Assembly (NCBI GenBank): GCA_029263315.1
Contig: JAJCXR010000053.1
Coordinates: forward strand, 62,001-126,000
DNA length: 64,000 bases
Source: Acidobacteriota bacterium
GTDB taxonomy: Bacteria > Acidobacteriota > Thermoanaerobaculia > Multivoradales > J023
Reading direction: 5' to 3'
The notes beneath the pieces were generated by a model, which was given only the letters and a program-made list of their open reading frames with translations, was not told the DNA's origin and made no database searches. Every line of letters begins with the position of its first letter. The first letter of the stretch is position 1. Both the position numbers and the translations under genes were made by a program. Positions 1 to 9,887 of the stretch are shown here, piece after piece.

Positions 1-1323
1 TCAAATCCCGGGTCGACCGGATTTCAGCTTGGCGACGAGCCACAGGCCCGTCACCGCCAGCACGACGGCGGAGAGGGCGACGACGGAGGCGGTGGACAAC
101 AGGGACGGGCGGTCGAGAAGATTGGTCACGGCGCTGATCACCCCCCGCACACCGAGCAGCACGGCGATGACCACCACGGCCCCCAGGGCGAGGTTCTGGC
201 CTGGGCCGTTGGCGGCATCCCCAAGCTGTTGCCGATCGTTCATCACCAGGAAGAGAAAGAGAGCCACCCAGGGCAGCAGGATTCCGTTGAGGGCTTGGGC
301 GGCGATGATCGCCGGCACCGGGCGCACCTCCAACAGGCCGAAGGTGACCCCCGCCCCGAGCACGGCGAGCCACACCAGGCGGTAGCGCCAGGCGCCGTCG
401 GCCCAGCGGAGATCCTCAGACCCTTTGTGGAACAGGCTACGGGCCGTCAAGGCGGCAGCCAGGGGGGCGGTGATGGCGGACGAAAACCCCGCCGCGAAGA
501 GACCGAGGGCAAAGCAGGCGGGGGCCCAGGGGCCCAGCTCGCTGGCCAAGACTTCGGCCAAGCTTTCGAAGCTGAAGTCGCCGCCGACGGCGCTACCCAC
601 CACCACCACCGCCATGGAGATCAAACCGCCGAGGCCGATGGCCACCGCCAGGCCCTGGCGGGTATGGCGCAACTCTTGGCCCTGGGCCAGGCCGGAGCCC
701 AGGAACAGGTTGTAGGGCACGACGGTGGTGCCCACCAGGCCGATGACCAGCAGGCCGCTGCCGTCGGGCAGGTGGGGCCACACCAGGCCGCTGACAAGCT
801 GCGACAGGGGCGGCGCCAGGACGATGGCGGTGGCCAGGAAACCGGCCCCCATCATCGCCACCAGCAGGCTGAGCACAAGCACCACCTGGCGGCTGGAGCC
901 GAAGCCCAGCAGCAGAGCAGCCGAGACGCCGCAGAGGACGGTCAGGATCTGCGGCGACAGATCGACCGCCAAGCGCGCACCGGCCACCCCGCCGAGGATG
1001 TTGCCCGCCTCGTAGGCGGCGCAACCCAGCAGGATGGCACCGAGGATCACCACCAATACCAACCAGGCGCCGAGGCCGTGGTCGAAATGCCGCCGCAGGG
1101 CCTCGCCGAGGGTACGTCCGGAGGTGATGGTCAGGCGGGCGCTGGCCTCTTGCAAGACGTAACAGGCCACGGTGGCGAAGACCAGGGCCCAGAGGAGGGT
1201 CAGGCCGTGCCCCGAGCCGGCCCGGGCGGCGGTGGTGACGGTGCCGGGCCCGAGGAAAGCGGCCGCGATGACGGCGCCCCCCACCCTGGCCCACCAGCCG
1301 CTCACGGTTCCTCGCGGCCCCAT
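1..1323 (-). CDS. Nramp-family divalent metal (Mn2+/Fe2+) transporter
   Basis: 440-aa polytopic membrane ORF with stop at 1-3; N-terminal 'AAFLGPGTVTTAARAGSGHGLTLLWALVFATVACYVLQEASARL' is typical of Nramp TM1-TM2. Confidence 0.85.
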   Translation of the reverse strand: MGPRGTVSGWWARVGGAVIAAAFLGPGTVTTAARAGSGHGLTLLWALVFATVACYVLQEASARLTITSGRTLGEALRRHFDHGLGAWLVLVVILGAILLGCAAYEAGNILGGVAGARLAVDLSPQILTVLCGVSAALLLGFGSSRQVVLVLSLLVAMMGAGFLATAIVLAPPLSQLVSGLVWPHLPDGSGLLVIGLVGTTVVPYNLFLGSGLAQGQELRHTRQGLAVAIGLGGLISMAVVVVGSAVGGDFSFESLAEVLASELGPWAPACFALGLFAAGFSSAITAPLAAALTARSLFHKGSEDLRWADGAWRYRLVWLAVLGAGVTFGLLEVRPVPAIIAAQALNGILLPWVALFLFLVMNDRQQLGDAANGPGQNLALGAVVVIAVLLGVRGVISAVTNLLDRPSLLSTASVVALSAVVLAVTGLWLVAKLKSGRPGI

Positions 1324-3104
1324 GCGCCTCCCCCCGGGGTCGCCAATACGAGACGGTCCCCCGCCTGCAGCTCAGCACGATCCATGCCCTCCAGGTCTTG
1401 GCGACTGCCGTCGCGACGCAGAATGTGCTGCTCTCCCACCGCCCCGTCACCGCCCCCTGCCATGCCGTAGGGTGCCACCCGCCGATGTTGCGACAGCAGC
1501 GACAGGGCTACCGGTTGTAGAAAGTGCAGCTCCCGCACGACGCCGTCGCCGCCGTGGTACCGGCCGCGTCCGCCGGATCCGTGGCGGATCTCAAAGCGTT
1601 CCAGACGCACCGGAAAACGGTGCTCCAGCACCTCCGAATCGGTGATCCGGGTATTGGTCATGTGGCTGTGCACGGCGCTGGTGCCGTGCCAAGTGGGCCC
1701 GGCGCCGCTACCGCCGCACACCGTTTCGTAGTAGCCGAAGGTGGCGTCACCGAAGAGCACGTTGTTCATCGTGCCTTGGCTGCAGGCGGCGAGGCCGAAG
1801 GCCAGCAGCAAGGTGTCCACCAGGCGTTGACTGGTCTCGACGTTGCCCCCCACCACCGCCGGAGCGCGCCGCGGGTCGTCGTCGAAGTGGGGTGCCAGGA
1901 AGCAGTCCGGCGGCACCTGCAAGGTGACCGGTTCCATCAAACCTTCGTTGAGCGGCAGGGGCTCGTCCAACAACAGTCGGAGCACGTAGAGCACGGCGCT
2001 TTGCACAATCGCCGGCGTGGCGTTGAGATTGCCGGGGTGGACCCCACCGCTGCCGCTGAAATCGAAATGGGCCCGGCCGTCGGCGACGGCGATGTGGACT
2101 TGGATCGGCGTGCCGTCGTCGAGCTCCTGGCGAGCTTCGAAATGCCGTTGGCCGAGCCGTTGCAGAGCGGCGCCACAGCGCTCAGCCGCCTGACGGCGCA
2201 GGGCCGCCATGAAATGCTGCACCGTCGCCGTCGAGGTGCGCCGGGCCAGGTTTTGGAGGGCGTCGACGCCCCGCTGATTGGCCGCCAGGGCGGCGTCGAG
2301 GTCCGCCAGGTTTTCGGCCACCGCCCGCGACGGATAGGGTCCGCTGCCCAAGACCCGCCGCAGCTCCGCCCACTGGGCCTCCCCACCCTGGACCAAATGG
2401 CGGGGACGGATCACCACCCCCTCGTCCGCCAGGCAGCGGCCGTCGGGGGGCATCGAGCCGGGGCGACAACCGCCGATCTCCGCATGGTGCGCTCGGCTGG
2501 CCACATAACCCAGTAGCTCACGATGACCCGGAAGCTGACGGCCCTCGATGTCGTCCCCCGTCGCCTCGGAAAACACCGGGTGGACGACGGTGACGTCCGG
2601 CAGGTGCGAGCCGCCGTAGCCGGGATGGTTGCTCACCACCGCGTCGCCGGGGGCCATGGTCACGGCCTCACGCAAGCGACGGACGCAGAGCCCGAGGGCT
2701 CCCAAGTGCACGGGAATGTGGGGCGCATTGATCACCAGTTGGCCGTCGGCGTCCAGCAGGGCACAGGAAAAGTCGAGCCGCTCGCGCACGTTGGTGGACA
2801 GGGCGGTGCGTTGTAGCATCTCCCCCATCTCTGCGGTGATGGCGGCAAAGCGATTGCTGAAGAGCTCCAGCTCCACTTGCGGCGGCGGCGACGTGGCGGC
2901 GATGCTACCCTCCTCGGAGGCCACCCCAGGGCTGCCCACGGACGAAGGATGGGGTGAGATGTCGTGGCTCAAGGCTTCGCTTTCTTGCCGCGGAGACACA
3001 TCATCGATGGTTTGGGTCCTGAGCGCTGAGGGTTTCGAACGGTTAATATCGCGTTGTTGAGCACGGGGTCCATTACAATAGCAGGAGTCGTCGGAGCCGA
3101 ACAC
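1302..3104 (-). CDS. Hydantoinase B / oxoprolinase-family protein (start may be internal, near 2930)
   Basis: '[59 protein letters not shown]' and '[15 protein letters not shown]' match the HyuB family; overlaps the Nramp start by 22 bp. Confidence 0.9.
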   Translation of the reverse strand: MFGSDDSCYCNGPRAQQRDINRSKPSALRTQTIDDVSPRQESEALSHDISPHPSSVGSPGVASEEGSIAATSPPPQVELELFSNRFAAITAEMGEMLQRTALSTNVRERLDFSCALLDADGQLVINAPHIPVHLGALGLCVRRLREAVTMAPGDAVVSNHPGYGGSHLPDVTVVHPVFSEATGDDIEGRQLPGHRELLGYVASRAHHAEIGGCRPGSMPPDGRCLADEGVVIRPRHLVQGGEAQWAELRRVLGSGPYPSRAVAENLADLDAALAANQRGVDALQNLARRTSTATVQHFMAALRRQAAERCGAALQRLGQRHFEARQELDDGTPIQVHIAVADGRAHFDFSGSGGVHPGNLNATPAIVQSAVLYVLRLLLDEPLPLNEGLMEPVTLQVPPDCFLAPHFDDDPRRAPAVVGGNVETSQRLVDTLLLAFGLAACSQGTMNNVLFGDATFGYYETVCGGSGAGPTWHGTSAVHSHMTNTRITDSEVLEHRFPVRLERFEIRHGSGGRGRYHGGDGVVRELHFLQPVALSLLSQHRRVAPYGMAGGGDGAVGEQHILRRDGSRQDLEGMDRAELQAGDRLVLATPGGGAWGREEP

Positions 3105-3119
3105 CGTCGTTGGGGGAGC

Positions 3120-6100
3120 ATGAAGCTCAAGTGTAAGAAATGCGGCGCCATCATCGTCGTGCCGCCGGAGGTCAAGAAGGCTCCGGAACCGAGGGTCGAG
3201 TGTCCGAGCTGTGGCGCGGGGTACCGCCTGCGCCGCGGCCCACAGACCTCTGCCCGTCCAACCGGCACACTGTCTTCCGCCGCCCGTCCGACCGGCCCAC
3301 TGTCCAGCGTGCCATCCTCGCCCTGGAAGGAAACCCGGACGTCAATAACGCCGCCGGAGACGCCGCCAACCGGCGCTCCGAGCCCCGAGCCGAGCTCTCC
3401 AAGCGGCCTTGAGGAGCCCGACGACGATCAGCCAACCCAGCTGCTCAGCCCCTCCATGGCGGCCCGGCATCGCGTCAAGACGCCGGCGCCCGTTTCGGCC
3501 CCCCAGGCACCCGTTGCCGAGCCGGCCAAGACACCACCGGCAAGCAGCGGTGCCTCTCCACCCGTTGGCAGCGCCTTCTCCCTGCAAAGCACCCCCGGAG
3601 GTAGTTTCAAGCTGCAAGCCTTCGCGCCCGAGGACGTGCTGTCCGAGCGCTACCGCATCGTCCGCTTCCTCGCCCATGGCGGCATGGGGGAAGTCTATGA
3701 AGCGGAGGATCTGGAGCTCAAGCAGCGCCTGGCCTTGAAGACCATCTCCCCCGCCGCCGGGGCGACCCAGGATGTGGCCACCATCGATCGCTTCAAGCGC
3801 GAAATCGCCTTGGCCAGGGCGGTCACCCATCCCAACGTTTGCCGCATCTTCGATCTCGGGCAACATACCTTCGTCAATGCCGCGGGTCGGACGGAGCGCA
3901 TCAACTTCCTCACCATGGAGCTATTGCAGGGGGAAACCCTGGCCGCCCGCCTGCGACGTCGCAAGCGCCTCAGCCCGGAGGAAGCTCGGCCGCTAATCAG
4001 CCAAATGGCCGAGGCCTTGGACGCCGCCCACCGGGCCAAGATCGTGCACCGCGATTTCAAGAGCGAGAACGTCTTCCTGGTGCCGGTGGACGATCGTTTC
4101 CGCGTGGTGGTGACGGATTTCGGCGTCGCCCGCGGTAGCGACGGTGCCGACCGCTTCGCCGCCCAGGTGACCGGTACCGGCATCGTCGGGACGCCGTCCT
4201 ACATGGCACCGGAACAGGTGGAAGGCAAAGCCGTGACCCCGGCGGCGGACATCTACGCCTTCGGGGTGGTGATCTACGAGATGCTCACCGGCTGCCTGCC
4301 CTTCGAAGGGCCAACCCCACTTTCGACGGCGGTCAAGCGCTTGCAGGAAGCGGCACCGACACCCCGGATCCACGTCCCGGACATTCCCGCCCACTGGGAA
4401 AGGACCATCATGCGCTGCCTCGAACGGCAGCCCGAGGACCGCTTCACCAAGGCCTCTGAGGTAGCCGAGGCCCTGAGCTCGCCAAACCGTCCGCCGGTCG
4501 GCGGTCGTCAACCCGAGACTCCGGGGACCGGCACGGTAGGCATCCCGGTAGCGCCGCCAGGCCCGACATCGACCCTGACGACGGCAGCGTCCGTCGGGGC
4601 GCCGCCGGCTACACCCGAGCGTCCCATGCGACCACCGACCACCGCCTCGGTGGCCGTGGTGCGGGCCGACGATGGCGGTCGCCAAAAGACCCTGGTGGCC
4701 GTCCTGGCGCTGGTGCTGCTGATTTCCGCCGGGCTCTTTTTGTTCAATCGCTTCAAGGACCAAGAACATCGCCTGGTGCCCCGCCGGGCCGTCGCCGTCC
4801 TGGGTTTCAAGAATCTCACCGGCCAAGGAGACGCCGATTGGTTGTCCACCGCCTTGACGGAAATGATGGCCACCGAGCTCGGCCGGGGTGAAGCTCTGCG
4901 CTCGATCAGCAGTGAGCAGGTGGCCCGGGTGCGTCAGGAGATGGGGATCGACGATGTCAGCGCCGTCGAGGCCCAGCAGCTGTCCAGTATGCGCTCCCTG
5001 CTGGCTTGTGACTTTGTGCTCACCGGCTCCTACACACGCCTCGGCGACGGCGACAATGGCCTGCGCATCGACCTCAAGTTGCGCGATGCCGCCCTCGATA
5101 CCGCCGTCGCCACCGCCAGTCGGCAGGGGGCGGAGGCCGACCTCTTTCCGATGATCGCAGAGCTGGGGGAAGAGGTCCGGGGCGCCTTGGGCATCGGCAA
5201 GACGGGCCAGGATACCTTCGCCGGTCTGCCCCAGGACGGCGAAGCCTCGAGACTCTACGCCGAGGCGCTGGAGGGGTTGCGGGGCTCCGATCCCGGCGGG
5301 GCTCGCCAATTGTTGCAGCAGGCGGTGAGCCGAGAGCCCACCAACGCCCTGCTGCACTCGGCCCTGTCCAGCGCCTGGGAGGCGGAAGGGTATCGCGCCC
5401 GGGCAGCCCAGGCCGCCGAGCGGGCCTTCGAGCTATCGAGCCAACTACCGCAGGAAGATCGCCTGGTGGTGGAGGGTCATTTCCGCGAGCTACAGGGCGA
5501 TTGGCAGGCCGCTAGCACCATTTATAGCTCGCTGTGGGATTTCTTCCCCGATGACCTGGACTACGGTCTGCGCCTGGTGGCGGCGGAAAACAACGCCCGG
5601 CGCCCGGACTTGGCTTTGGCGGCCATCGATCGCCTGCGCACTCTGCCGGTTCCCCTGTCGGAAGATCCGCGGATCGACCTGGCGGAGGCCACCGCCGACG
5701 CCCTTCTGGGTGATCTCGGCGCACAGTTAGAGGCCGCTGACCGTGCCCTGCAACGGGCCGACGCCCTGGGGGCCAAGCTGTTGTCGGCGCAAGCGCAGAT
5801 CGCCCGTTCCCAGGCCCTGCGGCGACTCGGCCGCATGGACGAAGCGGCCCAAGCGGCGACCTCGGCGCAAGATCTGTACCGCAACCTGGAGCACCAGGCG
5901 GGGGCCGCCATGGCCCAAACCGCCCTCGCCAACGCCCTGGCCGAAGGCGGTGATTTTGACGCCGCCGCCGGTCATTATCGCCAAGCCATCGAGACCCACC
6001 GCGCCATCGGCGATCGTGCCACCACCGCTTCATTGCTCAACAACCTGGCGTTGGTCTTACGCCAGAAGGGGGACCTGGAGACGGCCCAGGGTTTATACCG

Positions 6101-7139
6101 GGAAGCGGTGGCCATTTACCAAGAAACCGACAATCGCCTCGGCCTGGCCAATACGGAGAACAACCTCGGCGTCTTGCTGGTGGGCCGCGACCAATTGGCC
6201 GACGCCCTGGGTCGTTTCGAGCAAGCCAAAGTAGTCTGGGAAGAAGCCGGGGATCGGGCCATGCAGGCCTACGCCCTCAACAATCTGGGGGCGGTGTCGG
6301 CCCTGCAAGGCAAACTGTGGGAAAGCCGTACCCTGCATCAGCAAGCCCTGGACATTCGCCAGGCCATCGACCAGCCCACCGGCCAAGTAACCTCCCTCAC
6401 CAACCTGGCAGGCCTGCAGCTCGACCTGGGCGAGCTACAAACAGCGCAGGAGCTCCTCGAGCAGGCTGGCGAGGTGGCGGACGGCATGAAAGATCGGGCC
6501 GGCCAAGCCGAGGTACTGAGCCGCCAGGCCGCCCTCGACCTACAGCGGGACCAGCTCGACAGCGCCCAACATGCCGCCGAGCAAGCCTTGGCCCTGCGTC
6601 AGGAGCTGCTACAGGAGCGCCAGGTCGACGACGTCCGTCTGCTGCTGGCCCGCATCCTAGAGGCCCGCGGCGAAGCTGCCGAAGCCGAGGCCATGGCCCG
6701 TGACGTGGTGCGCCGCCTGCGGGCCGATCAACGTCCCGGCGAAACCGCCCTCGGGCTCGACATCTTGGCCCGCACCCTACTGGCCGGCGGCCGTGCCGCC
6801 GAGGCCCGGGACGCCATCACCGAAGCCCTGCTCTTGGCTTCCGACACCGAACGCCGCGCCGTCGGCCTGCAACTGGAGATCACCGCCAGCCTGGTGGAAG
6901 CCGCCAATGGCAGACCCAGCATCGCCCAAATGCAACGCCTCAGCGACTTGGAACGGCAGATCGAAGCCGACGGCTACGCCGGTTTGCGTCTCGAAGCCGC
7001 CCTGGCCGGAGCCCGTTTAGCCCAGCGAGCCGGACGCACGGAGGCCGCCGCACAGGGCCTGGCCAATGTCGAGGCAGAGGCCAGCGCCGCCGGATTTGAG
7101 CTGTTGGCCCGGCAGGCGCGGGAGATGGTGTTGGAGTGA
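3120..7139 (+). CDS. Ser/Thr protein kinase: N-terminal MJ0042-type zinc ribbon, kinase, TM, FlgO/CsgG-like region, TPR array
   Basis: 'MKLKCKKCGAIIVVPPE...CPSCGAGY'; kinase motifs GGMGEVY, LALKT, VHRDFKSEN, TDFGVA, GTPSYMAPEQ; TM 'TLVAVLALVLLISAGLFLF'; 'AVAVLGFKNLTGQGDADWLSTALTEMMATEL'; TPRs. Start 3120 (GGGGGAGC RBS) preferred over 3054. Confidence 0.9.
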   Translation: MKLKCKKCGAIIVVPPEVKKAPEPRVECPSCGAGYRLRRGPQTSARPTGTLSSAARPTGPLSSVPSSPWKETRTSITPPETPPTGAPSPEPSSPSGLEEPDDDQPTQLLSPSMAARHRVKTPAPVSAPQAPVAEPAKTPPASSGASPPVGSAFSLQSTPGGSFKLQAFAPEDVLSERYRIVRFLAHGGMGEVYEAEDLELKQRLALKTISPAAGATQDVATIDRFKREIALARAVTHPNVCRIFDLGQHTFVNAAGRTERINFLTMELLQGETLAARLRRRKRLSPEEARPLISQMAEALDAAHRAKIVHRDFKSENVFLVPVDDRFRVVVTDFGVARGSDGADRFAAQVTGTGIVGTPSYMAPEQVEGKAVTPAADIYAFGVVIYEMLTGCLPFEGPTPLSTAVKRLQEAAPTPRIHVPDIPAHWERTIMRCLERQPEDRFTKASEVAEALSSPNRPPVGGRQPETPGTGTVGIPVAPPGPTSTLTTAASVGAPPATPERPMRPPTTASVAVVRADDGGRQKTLVAVLALVLLISAGLFLFNRFKDQEHRLVPRRAVAVLGFKNLTGQGDADWLSTALTEMMATELGRGEALRSISSEQVARVRQEMGIDDVSAVEAQQLSSMRSLLACDFVLTGSYTRLGDGDNGLRIDLKLRDAALDTAVATASRQGAEADLFPMIAELGEEVRGALGIGKTGQDTFAGLPQDGEASRLYAEALEGLRGSDPGGARQLLQQAVSREPTNALLHSALSSAWEAEGYRARAAQAAERAFELSSQLPQEDRLVVEGHFRELQGDWQAASTIYSSLWDFFPDDLDYGLRLVAAENNARRPDLALAAIDRLRTLPVPLSEDPRIDLAEATADALLGDLGAQLEAADRALQRADALGAKLLSAQAQIARSQALRRLGRMDEAAQAATSAQDLYRNLEHQAGAAMAQTALANALAEGGDFDAAAGHYRQAIETHRAIGDRATTASLLNNLALVLRQKGDLETAQGLYREAVAIYQETDNRLGLANTENNLGVLLVGRDQLADALGRFEQAKVVWEEAGDRAMQAYALNNLGAVSALQGKLWESRTLHQQALDIRQAIDQPTGQVTSLTNLAGLQLDLGELQTAQELLEQAGEVADGMKDRAGQAEVLSRQAALDLQRDQLDSAQHAAEQALALRQELLQERQVDDVRLLLARILEARGEAAEAEAMARDVVRRLRADQRPGETALGLDILARTLLAGGRAAEARDAITEALLLASDTERRAVGLQLEITASLVEAANGRPSIAQMQRLSDLERQIEADGYAGLRLEAALAGARLAQRAGRTEAAAQGLANVEAEASAAGFELLARQAREMVLE

Positions 7140-7412
7140 TCGGGTTGCGGGGTTTAGGTTTAGGGAGGCTGCGCCTCAGACCCTGAGCCATAAGCAGAAA
7201 ATCCCCCTCCTCCCCACCTCGGGAACGATACCGGGCGCTCGCCTTGCCTCGACACCGCGAGGGTCACACCCCATCCTCAGAAGGCACTCCTGCCTAGTTG
7301 GGTCCCGCAAGAAGCCCGCTAGAATGCCCCGTCCCGGACTGAGAGCGGTACAATACCCTCGCCTTTTTTCGACTCCATAAAGATCACCTTCCCCATCCTC
7401 AGAGGACATTCC

Positions 7413-9341
7413 ATGCAAGATCTTTTCTTCCGGCGACTCCCCTGCCTTCTGTCCTGCCTGCTCCTGACGCTGACGCTCGTTTCACCTTCCTTCGCCGACG
7501 AGGAGGGGGACGAACGGGCGGCCTATATCCGTGCCAACTACGCCAAGTTCGAGTACCAGGTCCCGATGCGCGACGGCGTCAAGTTGTTCACCAGCGTCTA
7601 TGTGCCCAATGATCCCCATGGCCCGAAGAATGCCGACGGCAAGCTGCCGATCCTGCTTTTTCGCACGCCCTATAGCGTCCGGCCTTACGGGGCGGACCTC
7701 TACAAGGAAACCCTGGGTCCCAACCCCGAGTTTGAGCAAGAGAAGTTCATCTTCGCCTTCCAGGACGTCCGCGGGCGCAACATGTCAGAGGGCGAATTTG
7801 TCAACATGCGCCCCCATCGTGCGGTCAAGAAGGGGCCGGAGGACATCGACGAGAGCAGTGACACCTACGACACCATCGAGTGGCTGCTGGAGCACGTCGA
7901 CGGCAACAACGGCCGGGTCGGTCAGTGGGGCATCTCGTACCCGGGTTTCTACAGCGCCGCCGGCATGATCGACTCCCACCCGGCGCTGAAGGCGGTGTCG
8001 CCACAGGCCCCCATCGCCGATTGGTTTTGGGACGACATGCACCATCACGGGGCGTTCATTTTGCCCTTGGCGTTCAATTTCTTCTCCACCTTCGGCCAAG
8101 CGCGTCCCGAACCCACCAGCCAACGGGCGGAGCCCTTCGAACACGGCACCCCCGACGGCTACCAGTTCTTCCTCGATTTGGGTCCCTTGAGCAACGCCAA
8201 CGAACGGTACTTCAAAGGCGAGATCGATTTCTGGAACGAGATCGTCGCCCACCCCAACTACGACAACTTCTGGCAGTCACGGAACCTGCTGCCCCACCTG
8301 CGCAACATCAGCGCGGCGGTGATGGTGGTGGGCGGTTGGTATGACACGGAGGATCTCTACGGTCCGCTAAATATCTACCGCCAAGTCGAAGCCAACAATC
8401 CCCAGGCTTATAACGTCCTGGTGATGGGGCCATGGTCCCATGGCGGCTGGCAACGGACCAGCGGACGGGAGCTCGGGATGGCGGATTTCGGTTTCGATAC
8501 TTCCGATTTCTTCCAGCAGCGGCTGCTGCAATTCTTCAACCACTTCTTGAAAGAGAGCGGCCCCCTCACCCTGCCGGAGGCTTGGGTCTTCGAGACCGGC
8601 GCCAACCGTTGGCGCAGCTTCGACGCCTGGCCACCCGCTGCGGCCAAGGAGAAGAGCCTTTACCTGCACGGCGACGGCAAACTGGCCTTGGATACACCGC
8701 CGAGCGCCGAGCTAACGGCCTCCTCTTCTTATCCCAGCGACCCCGCCAAACCGGTGCCCTACACCATGGAGATCACCAACCGCTGGGCTAAAAAGTACAT
8801 GACCGAGGATCAGCGCTTTGCCGCTTGGCGCCCGGACGTGCTGGTCTTTCGCAGCGACATCCTGGAGCAAGACGTCACCCTCTCCGGCGCCGTCATGGCG
8901 GAGCTCTTCGTCTCCACCACCGGCACCGACGCCGACTGGATCGTCAAGCTCGTCGACGAGCACCCGGGGGAAATCCCCGGCTTTGAGGAAGAGGCCAAGA
9001 AAAACGAAGAGGCCGTGGACCTGGGGGGCTACCAAATGCTGGTGCGCGGCGAGGTGATGCGCGGCCGCTTCCGCAACTCCTACGAGACACCGGAACCCTT
9101 CGTCAGCGGCCAGGTGACCGCCGTCGATTTCGAGCTCCACGACATCCTGCACACCTTCAAACGGGGCCATCGCATCATGGTGCAAATCCAGAGCACCTGG
9201 TTTCCCTTCGTCGACCGCAATCCTCAGAAATACGTCCCCAACATCTTCGAGGCCCGCCCGGAGGATTTTGTGCCAGCGACCCAAACCGTCCACCACAGCC
9301 CGCAGCACCCCAGCAGATTGACCGTCAAGATATTGCCCTAA
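7413..9341 (+). CDS. CocE/NonD family hydrolase (X-Pro dipeptidyl-peptidase-like), secreted
   Basis: Signal peptide 'MQDLFFRRLPCLLSCLLLTLTLVSPSFA'; 'PMRDGVKLFTSVYVP', nucleophile elbow 'GQWGISYPGFYSA'; C-terminal jelly-roll 'GQVTAVDFELHDILHTFKRGHRIMVQI'. Confidence 0.9.
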   Translation: MQDLFFRRLPCLLSCLLLTLTLVSPSFADEEGDERAAYIRANYAKFEYQVPMRDGVKLFTSVYVPNDPHGPKNADGKLPILLFRTPYSVRPYGADLYKETLGPNPEFEQEKFIFAFQDVRGRNMSEGEFVNMRPHRAVKKGPEDIDESSDTYDTIEWLLEHVDGNNGRVGQWGISYPGFYSAAGMIDSHPALKAVSPQAPIADWFWDDMHHHGAFILPLAFNFFSTFGQARPEPTSQRAEPFEHGTPDGYQFFLDLGPLSNANERYFKGEIDFWNEIVAHPNYDNFWQSRNLLPHLRNISAAVMVVGGWYDTEDLYGPLNIYRQVEANNPQAYNVLVMGPWSHGGWQRTSGRELGMADFGFDTSDFFQQRLLQFFNHFLKESGPLTLPEAWVFETGANRWRSFDAWPPAAAKEKSLYLHGDGKLALDTPPSAELTASSSYPSDPAKPVPYTMEITNRWAKKYMTEDQRFAAWRPDVLVFRSDILEQDVTLSGAVMAELFVSTTGTDADWIVKLVDEHPGEIPGFEEEAKKNEEAVDLGGYQMLVRGEVMRGRFRNSYETPEPFVSGQVTAVDFELHDILHTFKRGHRIMVQIQSTWFPFVDRNPQKYVPNIFEARPEDFVPATQTVHHSPQHPSRLTVKILP

Positions 9342-9430
9342 TTCTAGAGGCACGCGGCGTGGTCCGCCCCTGCGGGCCGATCATCGTCATCTATATGACG
9401 AGAGACGGCACACCGTGAAGAGATTGCAAC

Positions 9431-9523
9431 ATGTTGAGTATTTCCAAGCCAACCCTCTACAAGTACTTTGAGGCGGTACGGGTGGGCAAGAGTCCCTCGC
9501 AGAGAAGACTAGACGCCTCATGA
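9431..9523 (+). pseudogene. Remnant of a helix-turn-helix resembling the C-terminal end of a serine recombinase/resolvase
   Basis: 30-codon ORF MLSISKPTLYKYFEAVRVGKSPSQRRLDAS*; 'SISKPTLYKYF' resembles HTH of resolvases/invertases (or TetR-type); stop codon immediately upstream in frame. Confidence 0.35.
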
Positions 9524-9887
9524 CAGGCTGAATAGAGCTGCCCTGTGACGTGCAGCAGACAGGGCAAGCATCTTGGTTTCAGGGAGAATAATCGTAAGTA
9601 GGTTGCGATAGGCAGAGGGGCTGCGTTCCCGCTCGCAGAGAATCGGGTCAGGACTGTTACTGTCTCAGACTCGAAGTGTGCCATGATTCTGTGCACATTT
9701 TTCCGCAGCTTGTGCCCTGAAAGCAACCCGGGTTCGGCGCTGAGCCGAGGTACGAATGGACGCAGCATTCGTCTTCTGCGACGAGCTTTAGGTTCTCGAC
9801 TTCCGAAGTGAACATCGACTTCCTAGGCTATCCGCAAGATTGGCGCCTGGCCACCCGATGTGCGTATTCTGAGTTGGGAGATTCGCG

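Noticed and set aside
229-1470. Long + strand ORF (413 aa) antisense to Nramp
   Set aside because: Low-complexity G/Q/H/A-rich translation, antisense to a clear transporter; typical high-GC shadow ORF
7140-7412. Intergenic region with repeated 'ccccatcctcaga' considered as a regulatory element
   Set aside because: Only two short imperfect copies; insufficient support
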